Position numbers and translations under genes: made by a program
Source of the DNA: Trichopria drosophilae
Lineage: Eukaryota; Arthropoda; Insecta; Hymenoptera; Diapriidae
Assembly: GCA_030407085.1 (NCBI GenBank)
Contig: CM059584.1
Coordinates: 140,172,001 to 140,236,000 of the forward strand
DNA length: 64,000 bases
Direction: 5' to 3'
Shown here: positions 1 through 10,985 of the stretch, piece by piece
Layout: every line of letters begins with the position of its first letter
Position numbering within the stretch: the first letter of the stretch is position 1
Notes under the pieces: generated by a model
Told to the model about the DNA's origin: nothing
Database searches by the model: none
Seen by the model: only the letters and a program-made list of their open reading frames with translations

Positions 1-1
1 T

Positions 2-1918
2 TTCTCCGTCGATTGCCTTTACATTCCCGAAAACATAAAGTCCATTTTAGACAACGATGAAAACAGTTTATGGACAGTTATCCAATACTTGTTAATGTGT
101 GGTTATAACTTTAATCAATGTAGATTAGTCAACGATGATTCGTTTTCTCTTCCGATTCCCCAAGACGCGATCTCTGACTTACTTTTATTCATTCTCGGGA
201 ACCCTACGGACATCGATACAATGAATTATTACGGTCATACCGCTCTAATATCGGCTGTTAAACGTAATTTTGTCCAAGTTGTGAAAGTACTTGTCGAAGG
301 AGGTGCGGACGTTAACATTTTAATGAGAAATGGTAATAGCGCACTGCACGTGGCAGCTAAAAATGCAAATGTAGAAATTGGAAAGCTTCTTATAAAATTT
401 GGAGCTAACGTCAATCTAAAGGGTAAAAAACATACATCCGTTGTAGAGACTGCAATTAACAGTATTGTTGATGTTACGAACGAATATCACGTCAATCGTG
501 TCTGTTCGTTCCTAACTTTGCTTTTCAGCGCAAAAGCGTCTGTAAATGTAGAATGTTACAAAGGGAGGACCCCGTTGAGATTGGCAGTAGCCAAATGTTG
601 TCTTCCACTTATCCAAACTATCTTACGATTCAACCCTTGTAAGGACAATTTTTGTAATACTTTAGCGTACATCGAATCCATTAGTATACCAAAAAACATT
701 GGAAGTGAAATATTTCAAGCCCTTCATTCCTATGGATTTAATATCGTAACTTCTAATCTTTGCGACTTGCACGAGAATGACTTGTTTCATTCGGCATTAA
801 GAAATAATTACGTCGAAATTCTGTTCACCCTTATTACGTTCAATCCGGATGGTTTAATGCGTCAAGTACACGTATGCCAAAACATATACAACTTGATTCT
901 TGGTCCGGAAGCTAACGATGATCAGAGCGATTGTTGTTTGTATACGCTGGAATGCAAGGCTATGGCTATCGACTCTGTTTTAAAGCGTGGCCTAAATGTG
1001 ACTACCGAGTACATAGAAGGCCAAAATATAAATGATTCTAAGGATAAGCTTGACTTTCTATTTAAGATATTAGTACAAAATAAAGGCTGCGATATACTCA
1101 GCTCGTACATAGTGTACGATATGGTAAAAACCAAAGATTACGGAGGTGTCGTAAAAGACTACATAAGAAAAACTTTTGTTGACGTAAATGCACGCAACAA
1201 CCAAGGTAGAACCATTTTGCACATTGCTGCTATAACGGCACAGGATGTTCTTATCGAAGCTCTGATTCACTGCGGAGCGGACATCAATGTCGTTGACAAT
1301 TTCGGATACACTGCCCTAGATTACATCATTCGAAAACTTCCGAAAGACTATTTGAAAACCGGTACTGAAATGTACATGTCAGGTGTCGAAAATAGTAATT
1401 ACGAATGTTACTTCGCAGACTGCGACTACATAACTTGTATGGAAATGTACGTGAAGTACATTACAGTGATTAGAGTAAGAGGGATGCCAGTCGTTGATAA
1501 AATTTTAAAAGTAATACGTAAGAATTACATAATCCGAACATTTTATTCGAAATGTGTCCAAGAAATTTGCGACATGTGCTTTTATAAGTTGCGAAATTTT
1601 TTCGTTTATGACATTATAACTGGAAGTATCGGAAGACTCAGTGCAATTTCTAGAATTAACAAACGGGAGAGAGATAAATTACAGCGCCACTATCCCATTT
1701 TTAGCGGCGTATTAATGAAACTGTTGAAAAAAGGAGAAGAAAGAAAGCTGATTCTGGAAGACTTGAATGACGTATTCAAACATGTCTTTCCCAGCGTCGT
1801 TATAGAAATTATCTGTGATAAAATGGATGTTGACGAATGGAGAGATGCCAATTTTTCGAAAGGTATGGACACTTCATACTCCGTACAACAATTTGTAGCA
1901 AATTATAAAAAGGGATAA
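2..1918 (+). CDS. Ankyrin-repeat protein with PRANC-like C-terminus (5' partial)
   Basis: The frame is open from base 2 to the TAA at 1916-1918, so the 5' end lies outside the window; the first in-frame ATG seen is at 95. About 638 residues are visible with no intron. Ankyrin units are clear at about nt 220-420 (GHTALISAV, NSALHVAA, GADVN, GANVN), again at about 555-640 and at about 1190-1340 (GRTILHIAA, GADIN, GYTALDYI). The last 80 residues (nt about 1670-1850) hold a YPIF...GEERK...FPSVVIEII pattern like the PRANC domain, an F-box-like module at the C-terminus of poxvirus, Wolbachia and parasitoid-wasp ankyrin proteins. In those families it recruits SCF ubiquitin ligase, with the ankyrins binding the target; here that role is inference. 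Ankyrin is confident, PRANC moderately so. A nuclear gene is likeliest; transfer in the family's past is possible. Confidence 0.8.
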   Translation, partial: FSVDCLYIPENIKSILDNDENSLWTVIQYLLMCGYNFNQCRLVNDDSFSLPIPQDAISDLLLFILGNPTDIDTMNYYGHTALISAVKRNFVQVVKVLVEGGADVNILMRNGNSALHVAAKNANVEIGKLLIKFGANVNLKGKKHTSVVETAINSIVDVTNEYHVNRVCSFLTLLFSAKASVNVECYKGRTPLRLAVAKCCLPLIQTILRFNPCKDNFCNTLAYIESISIPKNIGSEIFQALHSYGFNIVTSNLCDLHENDLFHSALRNNYVEILFTLITFNPDGLMRQVHVCQNIYNLILGPEANDDQSDCCLYTLECKAMAIDSVLKRGLNVTTEYIEGQNINDSKDKLDFLFKILVQNKGCDILSSYIVYDMVKTKDYGGVVKDYIRKTFVDVNARNNQGRTILHIAAITAQDVLIEALIHCGADINVVDNFGYTALDYIIRKLPKDYLKTGTEMYMSGVENSNYECYFADCDYITCMEMYVKYITVIRVRGMPVVDKILKVIRKNYIIRTFYSKCVQEICDMCFYKLRNFFVYDIITGSIGRLSAISRINKRERDKLQRHYPIFSGVLMKLLKKGEERKLILEDLNDVFKHVFPSVVIEIICDKMDVDEWRDANFSKGMDTSYSVQQFVANYKKG

Positions 1919-2332
1919 TTTAACGTGTTCTATTAAAAAAATGTATAATGTACATTGCGTTATATTAAACATGTAAATTTTTTTTTTTAACGATTAATTT
2001 ATTCAAAGTAATTTTGTTTAAATTTTTTTACTTCGCTTTTTTTATATTTATTTAAAACATCAATTATAAACAGCTGATTATTAATGTGATATTGTCAATG
2101 ATCTCCGAGCTCAACTTTTGTTATTAGGAATATCTTTTGACGTTTATATTAATTATGGAGATATAAATCTGTTAAGCATGTAATTTTTATATTTATATGT
2201 TGAAAGAAAATAAACTTTTTATAAAACATACAAACGGTAAGTGTAAGTATTTATTTGTCAAATTTAATCCATCGTCTCTGAACAATATATTATATAAAAG
2301 AATTGACTAAGTTTTGAAAACATTTAAATCCT
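1919..2332. other. 3' flank of the ankyrin gene
   Basis: AT-rich non-coding sequence. An AATAAA at 2209-2214, about 290 nt past the stop, could be the polyadenylation signal of the ankyrin gene. No other gene is visible. Confidence 0.4.
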
Positions 2333-2494
2333 GTACTAACCAGGGGATGTTGTCAACTGCCCCTCGCTGATATTGCTGGGACTGAAATATGTTATCATAA
2401 TCCATTAGTTTTGTTGCCAATGGGCATTTATTTACGAGTTATTTAGCAATAAACAAATTATTTTAGCAATTTTACAAATCACAGTGACCATTCG

Positions 2495-3085
2495 TCAAAT
2501 CAAGCTGAAATTTGTTGCATAAATTACGCTGATTACGAATCTATGATCAAAACAAACAAAATTCAAAATGGCGGCCAAGTTGAATATGTCCAAAGTAATA
2601 AGAAGTAGAAAAATGCCCAAAATGCCAACAAAAAATTTGTTAGATTTTACTTTAACTTGGTGTGTAGGGGTATTTTGCGACACTGATACGAATCTGAAGT
2701 TAGATTTTGAAAATCCAAAATGGCGAATTCAATATGGCGGACAAATTTTCCAAATTTCAACCATTTCACTTGAAATTTGTTGCTCGGGGGTTTTCGGGGT
2801 CGCTGATTACGAATTTGATGTTGGATTTTGAAAATTTTTCAACCAAAATGGTTCCATTTTTTGAAAATTTCTCCGCCATATTGTAGCGTTCATTTTAAAT
2901 TTTCAAAATATATCATCAGATTTGTAATCAGCGACCTCGAAAACCCCCGAGTAACAAGTTTCAAGCAGAAAGGTTAGACTTTTCAAAAAAGTGTCCGCCA
3001 TTTTGAATTTCCAAAATCTGATTTCACATTCGTAATCAGCGACCCGAACACCCCGAGTAACAAATTTCAAGCGGTTTTATAAACT
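2495..3085. repeat. Dispersed 'ATGGCGG' repeat, several units
   Basis: Several diverged units in both orientations combine a CAAAATGGCGGA motif, an AATATGGCGGACAAATTTT motif, a GATTACGAAT motif and an ACTCGGGGTTTTC-like motif. The same modules recur at least seven more times in this window. No coding content: short open frames here are by-products of the repeat. Confidence 0.7.
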
Positions 3086-3102
3086 TTTTATGCATTAATT
3101 GA

Positions 3103-4194
3103 TTAACCCATTAATGCCTGAATGTCCAAAAATCGTACAGTAACTTTGAGCTAAAATCTTTTAATGAAATCGCGGAAATTTCTATTTAGCATAAGTTATT
3201 CTAGACGTTTGCGGGTGTTCTCTACGCGATGCGACCATTTAGAAAAGTGAAAATTTTCATTTTTTATTGTTTTTTGATTTTATATAAAAAATTGCGTTTT
3301 TTATGGGATTTTTTCGTAGAAAATCACCATTTTTCAACAGAAAATATCTTTATCATATTAAAATTAATTAAAAATGTGTCATTAGTGTTTGTACCAACAA
3401 ACTATGGATGTAGATTTTTTTCAAAATTTTTGTTCCAAAAATAGGAATTTTTGGAATGCAAAAAATATCACTAGCGCCGACATTGTCAGAGTTGTTCAGT
3501 TTTTTTTTCACTATTATAATACCCGATTATTCACAAAAGTGTCTATTCCGAGTTTTGGAGGATGCTGATTACAATTCTTCTGTCAGAAATGGAAAATTCA
3601 AAATGGCGGATTCAATATGGCGGTCAAATTTTGAAAACCGGTTATTTTACGGGAGTAATTTGCTCAAATGGGGTTGTTTAGAGGCGCTGACTATATGAAA
3701 CCGTTGTTTAGAATTGGAAAAGTCAAAATGGAGGATCCAATATGGCGGTCAAATTTTGAAAAAACGTCTATTTTACGTCAGAAATTTTTGTGAATAATCG
3801 GGTATTATAATAGTGAAAAAACTGAACAACTCTGATAATGCCGGCGCTAGTGATATTTTTTGCATTCCAAAGCTTCCTATTTTTGGAAAAAAAATTTTGA
3901 AAAAATCTACATCCATTAGTTTGTTGGTACAAACACTAATGACACGGTTTTAATTAATTTTAATATGATAAACATATATTTTCTGTTCAAAAATGGTGAT
4001 TTTCTACGAAAAAATCCCGTAAAAAACGCTATTTTTTATATAAATTTATCAAAAAACAATACAAAATGAAATTTTTTAATTTTCTAAATGGTCGCATCGT
4101 GTAGAGAACACCCGAAAACGTCTAGAACAACTTATGCCAAATAGAAATTTCCTCGATTTCATTAAAAGATTTTAGCTCAAAGTTACTGGGTTAA
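3103..4194. mobile_element. piggyBac-like foldback element
   Basis: Starts TTAACCCATTAATGCC and ends ACTGGGTTAA. The two halves are long imperfect reverse complements: the stretch around TTTCTATTTAGCATAAGTT at 3180 returns inverted near 4140, and AATACCCGATTATTCACAAA near 3520 returns near 3790. TTAA target sites with CCC/GGG ends are the signature of piggyBac-type transposition. There is no transposase, so it is non-autonomous. Confidence 0.65.
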
Positions 4195-4869
4195 ACACAA
4201 TGTCATAATTCATGACTAAGATTTTGCAAAAATTGCGAAAAGTACCATCTTTGTGGATTTATATATATTTTTTTTGACACTGCGATTATGAAAATGGAAA
4301 ACGTCATCATATTCAGTACACCTCAGACTGTCTAGAAATGAATTTGGTTTTATTTTACATAAATTCCGGAATTGTTAGTCTACTTTATATCATGACAAAG
4401 ATTTGCCTTTTTCTGGCAGTCTGGGAAAAATGACAACTTTGTCCAGATTTTTAGATCTTGGTTATTGGCAGTCAAGGGTTAATTCCATTGAAATTTGTTA
4501 CTCGAGAGTTTTTGTGTTCGCTGATTTACGAATTGCTGATCAAAAAATCAAAATTCATTATTAAAAAAAAAAACATTTAAAGTGGTGGATCCAAAATGTC
4601 GGACAAATTTTTGAAAAGTTATTTCATTCGACTGAAACGTTTTATTTGAAAGTTCTTGAGGGCGGTGAATGAATGTATATAAAAAAATTCAACATTAAGA
4701 ATGAATTGTTTTGCTTTTATTAAACTTGCTATTGAAACAAGTCCTTTATTAATAAATTAACATACTAATTCTATAAAACTTTCTTTTCTGATATTTTCAT
4801 AAGTGAAATATAGATTCTTTGAAGTTTCTTGATAATCAGAATTACAGTTTTTTTTTAAATAACAGTAGT

Positions 4870-4905
4870 TAACGTTTCAACCTACGATTAAGGTCCTCTT
4901 CAGAA
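4870..4905 (-). ncRNA. Hammerhead-ribozyme-like core in PLE remnant
   Basis: On the - strand CTGAAGA (4903-4897) matches the CUGANGA core. It is followed by a short ACC/GGT stem and then GAAAC (4878-4874). PLEs are known to carry minimal hammerheads in their terminal repeats. Activity cannot be judged from the sequence alone. Confidence 0.5.
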
Positions 4906-5791
4906 ACTTTATTCTGTTGAAAACAAAAAATAACATCAATTTAGAAAAAATATACCAAAAAGTGTTTTACATTTGTCATGATAGAATGGAAATGTATACA
5001 ATATTTGTCGAAATGAGATGCGAAAATTTATAAATATTTTTGAATTTATTACAAGTTCGTTATTGAAAATAGTTATTATAAAAAATCATTAATAAATTTC
5101 GAAAATTTCTTTCAGCTTTTCAGTAAAAATAAACAAAAAAACGCGTGAAATGAAATTAGATGAAAAAGTTTAATATTAGTATTATGTTTTCAATTACAGT
5201 ATCATCTTACTTTAGGAATAAGATTTCAAAAGTCCAAGCACTTTGTAATTATTAATTTCAAAAAGGGAAAAAGTTCTATGACTGCACATGCTGTAAAAAA
5301 ATGTTAAAATTCGAAATGAATAGAAAAGTATTCAATAAAATCAAATAATTAAAAAAGATATAAAATAACTACTTTTCGGAAATTGAACCGTGATGTTGAA
5401 GGCTCGATTATATATATTGAAAAGTTGTTGGAAATTTTTGAAAGAGAAAGCAATACGATTAAAGTAAACCGACCATGTATTGTTATTGTTTATGGTTGTA
5501 AGTTTAAAGAGAAAAATAAATTTCAGACATATTTGATTTTTCGAAATCAATATTTACTGTATTGGGATTATTTTTTCTAAAGTAATTTTCCATATTTTTA
5601 CGTTTATGTTTATTTCTTTCAATTAAAATAATTCGAACATTTCCGAGGTCAAAAGAATAGTCATTATTAATTCTATGTAAAGTTAAGCTTGTGTACTTAT
5701 TTTCATCTCCTTCGATATTCTTTTTGTGTTCATTAATTCTATTTTTTAGCAGTCTGCCTGTTTCTCCTATATAACATATTCTACTTAACAT
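4870..5791 (-). pseudogene. Penelope-like retroelement remnant (GIY-YIG endonuclease end)
   Basis: A 95-codon frame (5504-5791, -) reads ICYIGETGRLLKNRINEHKK near its start, the GIY-YIG nuclease signature that forms the C-terminal endonuclease of Penelope-like elements. The reverse transcriptase expected upstream is missing, so this is a 5'-truncated, dead copy. Downstream on the same strand, after about 600 nt, lies a hammerhead-like core (4870-4905), the order expected of a PLE 3' end and its terminal repeat. Intact PLEs copy themselves by reverse transcription primed at the chromosomal cut. The identification is quite firm from the motif; the outer limits are approximate. Confidence 0.7.
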
Positions 5792-5874
5792 ACTGACTAG
5801 AAAAATTACCTCAGTTTTATTTGTTGCGCTGTTAAAGATTAGTAATATATAATTTATGTTTAAATTAAGAAGTT

Positions 5875-5975
5875 ATTTAATTCGATTGAAATTTGTTACT
5901 CTTGAGTTTTTATGTTCACTGATTACGAATCGATGATCAAAAAAGCAAAATTCAAAATGTCGTTAAAAAACTTGT
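5875..5975. repeat. Dispersed 'ATGGCGG' family, single unit
   Basis: Has the family modules GAAATTTGTTACTC, GATTACGAATC and CAAAATTCAAAATG, ending just before the GGCGG step. Diverged copy of the units at 2495-3085. Confidence 0.5.
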
Positions 5976-6484
5976 TTTATCGTGAAGATGTGCTGCATCT
6001 GTTTGATATTTTTTTATATGTCATTTCGGAAGTTGCATAACTTCTAGTTTATTTCTTAATATCACTCTCTATGTACTCGTCGCCTCACTATTAAAAAAAG
6101 GGCCAGCAGTGAAAGTCGAAGAAGACAGATGTTTATGTCAGACTCTTGTTTAACTATAATTTAAGTTCGGTAAGTATGCACAATTATGAATATTTATTAT
6201 GCTTATTTTACAATGTATACAAAAAATGTTTAGGTCTTTCACACCTGTCAATTTATTGATACGTCCTAACAAATTTATAAGACTAAAAAAGACGACCTTT
6301 AAAACCTGCCTTTCCCTACATCTGGAAAGAAATGGAAAATGCAAGAAAGAACAGTGAAATAATTATTTAACAGACATTTAACAAAATAAGAAATTAAAGA
6401 CAATTTAGACTTAACAATTAGCTTAAGTTACAAATAAAAATAAAAACGAAATTTGATCATTCTAATTAAAAAAATTTACATTCA

Positions 6485-8075
6485 TTAACCCATTAATGCC
6501 CAAGAGGACACAAATTTCACCAAGATTTTCGGAATATTTCTTGACATTAAAATTCAATTAAACAAATTTTAGACATTTTCGACGTAAAATTGATCGATCT
6601 TTCCGAATCTGCCATTAAAAAATCAATCGAGTCCATTCCGAAAAAGTTATGCTTGGTTTTTCACAAAAAAATCAGATTTTTTCACCGACAAATATTTTTT
6701 AATCGGCATTTTCACATTGGAAACGGTTAAGGAGATCACTTATCGCTGAAAATATCGTGTCCTCGATCCTTTAACTTTAAAATGTACAGGATATCATTTC
6801 GAAAATGAAGTTGGAAACTGTCAAAATGGCGGCTCAAACACGAAAAGAACGACGAAAAGCTCCTGAATTTTTTATTCGAAAATGATAGGCTTTCGGAAAA
6901 AACAAACGCTGAACAAAAAGTTCTTAGAATTGATCAAAGAATACGCTCAAATTTATTCAGAATTTTTTAAACACATTTCTTCATTTTCAAAATTGCAAAA
7001 TTTTGAAAAAATATGAAAAGTCGTAGAAAAATTCTGAAAAAATTTGAGCGTATTCTTTGATAAATTCTAAGAACTTTTTGTTCAGCGATATTTTTTGCGA
7101 AATTCTATCATTTTCAAATAACAAAATTCCTGTTTCCCTATTTTTTGAAAAGTTCAGAAATTTTTTATTTAAAAACGATAGACTTTCGCAAAAAATGTGA
7201 CGGAAAGAAAAGAAATGTATGCTGTAAGCCATAAAAAACACACTTGCCATTCTATTACGTAACCCAACCATATTTCTTCAGGTTAAAAATATTATTCGGT
7301 GTATTTTATAAAATTTCAATTTTTAGAATGTTGACAAAAGTACTACTACATGAAGGCTTTAATCACTATTGACTTTCCTGCGCACGAGTATACTGCCCGT
7401 ATACATGAGGAAAGTATACATACTCGGCATAACGTTCTTGTTAATAACTTTAATCAAAGTAACTTTAAGATACGAACGAAGTTGCAAATTGAAGCTTAAG
7501 GGGAGGGCACACCAACCAAATCAGCTCTACGAAACCTTTAAAAAATTTTAAAAAATTATTTCTTTAGTAATTTTTTATGAGGCATACGGTAGTGTAAAAA
7601 TAAAAAGTGGAAAATTTATGCATGTCCCGAAAATTTTAGGGCGAAAAAAAGTTGCGTTTTTGAAAAAATGCTTCGACATTTTTCTAAATTAATTTAAAAA
7701 TTTAAAAAAATTATGGTGAACGTAAAAATACATTTTCTAAATAATTATGGATAGATTTTAAAAAATTCCATTATTTTCGAAAAAAATTAATTTTTTATGG
7801 GCCAAACAAATTTTTTACACTTTTTATTCTGGCACCATCGAATTCCACGACAAAAATTACTAAAGAAACAATTTTTTCAAATTTTTTAAAGTTGTACTTC
7901 ATAGAGCTGAGTTTTTGTGTTTACCTTCCCCCTCCCCCCCCTTAGGGTTTACAGATTATGATATAAATAATTGCAAGCCTGAATTTTAAATATTTATAAG
8001 TAAATAATACTCTTTAACTTATTGACAAATTTCGAATAAAAATGATCAGTTTTTTAAATTTTAACCCCTCTGTGC
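6485..8075. repeat. Repeat-derived stretch with internal palindrome
   Basis: Begins with a TTAACCCATTAATGCCC end like the piggyBac-like foldbacks (6486). An internal palindrome at about 6880-7180 has arms around GAACAAAAAGTTCTTAGAATT and its complement, and a TTTTAACCCCTCTGTGCC end-like sequence lies near 8060. No host gene is visible. It probably represents one or two decayed foldbacks whose limits I cannot set. Confidence 0.4.
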
Positions 8076-8084
8076 CATGAACTT

Positions 8085-8250
8085 TTCTTTTCATCCAATT
8101 GATTCAAAACTTGTTACTCATTGTCAGATTTTCGAAATTGAAATGGCGGACTACACTTCAATTTCTTGGCTGATTTACACGATCTGCCATTTTGGATTTT
8201 GGAATTCTGACTTCAAATTCGTAATCAGCGACCCAAAAAAAACCCTATAT
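8085..8250. repeat. Dispersed 'ATGGCGG' family copy
   Basis: Contains GAAATGGCGGAC, CTGACTTCAAATTCGTAATC and AGCGACCC, the same order as in other copies. From here to about 9,630 the sequence is AT-rich and non-coding. Confidence 0.5.
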
Positions 8251-9780
8251 ACCAATTTCATGGTGGCCGCTTTATTCTCGGAAAAAAATTCCCTGACTTT
8301 TCCCAGATTTTTCCCTGACCAATATTTTAATGATATCTATTAAAAATAAACAATACGGATAAAAATGTTTTAAAAACAGCTACACATTTTCAATAAATTC
8401 TTTATTTTTTCAATCAACAACGAGTAGTATATTCTAAAACATATTATCTATAAAAATCCAGAAAAAAAACTCATGTTCCTGCGGATTTTTTCGTGTTTAA
8501 TTCAAAATAATAGTAGAAAATTTGTTGGGGGTTCTTTGTCAAAATTTGTTATAAAATGTCAAGTTCTGCGGTAATATGTTAGACAATAATTATAAATGTT
8601 GATAAATTTTAGAATTTAGGCGATTTTGGACAGTATATTCAAAGTATTGTCAAAATTCTTACGAATGTTGACAATACAAAAAATTTCCATAAATTTTATA
8701 TTTTTCAAATACTATTGGACAAATATCAACTACTTAAAATAGAAATGGTAAAATAATCATTTAAACAAATTAATATTCTCAAAATTTGGGAGTTTTGTGC
8801 TGTTTTCAACATTTTAAAAATTTTTCTACGATTTTTAGACTTTTTATGCAATTTCAAAGATTTTTGAAGATTTAAAAAAATTTATGAAAGTTTTCTATCA
8901 TTTTCAAAAGGTTTTATTTATACAAATATTTGTTTAAATAGAGAATTAGTATGGCAAATATTTTTGAAATATTCTGTAAAGTATCTTTATAGAAAGATAA
9001 ATATCTTTAAATATAAAATTGTTTGCATTTAGTTTTGTTAAACTATTAAATTTTATTCAAATCTGTTAGAATATATTCAATACCGAAATGTCTTATTGTT
9101 AAACGTGTTTATTTTTGTTGCAATGTACCAGAACGTTTAAAACTGAGCAGTACCACAAATATATTTTATTTAAGATTATTTTTTTTTCTCAAAATTGTTG
9201 GTTTTTGGTGAAATCTGTCGAAAATGTTCAAAATTGAAATATGTTATTGATAAAAAAACGTCAATATTTGTTTAAATTTGTGAGAAAGCATTTAAAATCA
9301 TTTAAAAGAATTTTATGCGAAACAGGATAAATAAAGCATTTTTCTGAAAATGAAATTGTCCGATTTTTTGTTAAATAATGTTTTTCACTTTTTAAAGATT
9401 TGTCTACAATTTACTTTTTCCCTGACTTTTCCCTGATTTCCTGACCAATTTTGAAATTCCCTGACATTTTCCTGATTAACTATCATTTGTACTACGTTAG
9501 GTTTAGTGTTTTCCATCACTATAAAATATTCGTTAATGAATATTTTTCTTTCGAAAGAAGTGCATTTCATGTTACTGCTGGCATGGCTGATTTCTGTTTA
9601 AAAAGATAATAATACTGCTATTGTTGAAATAATTAAAATAATTTGTTTATTGCTAATTAAGTAAACAAATGCCCATTGGCGTTAACTAATGGATTTTGAT
9701 ATAGATTATCATATTTCAGTCCCAGCAATATCAACCGAGGACAATTGACAACATGTCAAGGATCACTTGTATTAACTAGT

Positions 9781-10949
9781 CGATAAAAATCAATTGAAAT
9801 TAAGATCGTCAAATAAATATCGTATAAAAAACTTATGAAATCAATTGGTTTGTTTACTTCATAAAAATCATTACAATTTAAACAATTAATATTAGTACTT
9901 CTGCTGAACAGTACAAAAGGAACAATTTATTAGGAAAAGATATTTTCCCCACCGGAACGACATCGCCAAGAACTTGCATACAATATATAATATATATATA
10001 TATATTTTTTTTTTGTTTTGTTTTATTACACACAAATTTCTGTATATAAAATTGCAGTGCTCTTCGCATAGGTTCGTTCAAAAAATATTCTGAGGCATTC
10101 CATGTCTCGCTCTCATTCTCTCAATCGCCTGCATTCATAAATAAATCTGTTTGGACAAAAATACATTCGCTTAGATTTCCACTGATGTGACCCGAGGATG
10201 TGACATTAGTCCCTACGCTTAACCTATCGTAGTTAAACCCCTCCGCAATTGAGGCACCGCATTCGTTTACTAACAGATTATTCGTTTCGTTAGTACGCTA
10301 ATTAACATGTAATGGAAAATAGCTGCCCTCGAACGAAATCACGCCATCAAGTTCTTCGCTATCCAGTTCCGTAATCCAAAAAACAGAAATGCTTTAGTCT
10401 TATTCCTGGTATTTTAACTTCCAAATAATATGGCACCCTAATTCCTTTTCTCCAACTTCTTTATTTTAAATTAAAAAACGAGCATAAGTGATTAACTATT
10501 ATAGCGAAGACATACGACTCGACTTACAATTCTTAAGCATCGTTGAATATATTAACATAGAACCGTTAACTTATCTCGCTGACGGACACAAGATCGAAAG
10601 GTACATACTTAAAAAATATAATACCTCTTTATTTGTTAGGCGTGGGGGCTTTTTATGAATAAACAAAACTACATGATACGCGTTCTACGACGTTGAAAGA
10701 ATTGGTCAATTTTATCTCTTTCGTTAAAAAAAAAAAAAAATGTCCAAACAAAACGAACTTTCTTTTTTTTTCTTTTTGAGATTCCGACTGGTATTTGACT
10801 TATTTCTGATACCGGTTCGATATCGTCTTCTTGATAAGATCCCTGCGCGTGTCTCGAATTAAGGGTTACGCAGTTACTCATTTACAAGCTTAATTAATTA
10901 AAAAAGAAAACATTTTGTAGAGTTTTTTTAATCTTAAATCTTGATTCCT
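9781..10949 (-). other. Downstream region and probable 3' UTR of the lamin gene
   Basis: No exon is seen beyond the lamin stop at 10950. Candidate AATAAA signals on the - strand lie at 10633-10628 (about 320 nt past the stop) and 10027-10022. A short open frame at 10669-10881 (-) is low-complexity Lys/Phe and not credible. A (TA)n microsatellite lies near 9985-10005. Confidence 0.4.
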
Positions 10950-10985
10950 TCACATAATGCGACAGTTTTCACCTTTTGGATCTCC
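10950..10985 (-). CDS. Lam: Lamin coding exon 8 (CaaX exon)
   Basis: Only 36 nt: after the acceptor CTGTTTCAG it reads [11 protein letters not shown] and TGA. CRIM is a CaaX box with terminal Met, favouring farnesylation. The GDP start fits the HHQQ end of exon 7. The exon is too short to be found by open-frame length; it was located by its CaaX and acceptor. Confidence 0.9.
   Translation of the reverse strand, partial: GDPKGENCRIM

Larger units (their letters stand above)
2341..9768. mobile_element. Large (7.4 kb) composite bounded by inverted repeats
   Basis: Sequence at about 2341-2465 recurs inverted at about 9630-9760. The shared blocks include GATATTGCTGGGACTGAAAT, AATCCATTAG and the CAATGGGCATTT region. 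Flanking octamers GTACTAAC (2333-2340) and GTATTAAC (9769-9776) match at seven of eight positions, which would fit a hAT-type 8-bp target duplication, but the right terminus is degenerate. No transposase frame is visible inside, only other repeats (a foldback, a PLE remnant and the ATGGCGG family). It may be one non-autonomous element invaded by others, or two separately inserted ends. Confidence 0.45.

Noticed and set aside
10669..10881. Open frame on - ending in ...RIM, near the lamin 3' end
   Set aside because: It lacks the CaaX cysteine and is built on A/T runs. The exon at 10950-10985 gives [11 protein letters not shown] in the correct phase, so this one is chance.
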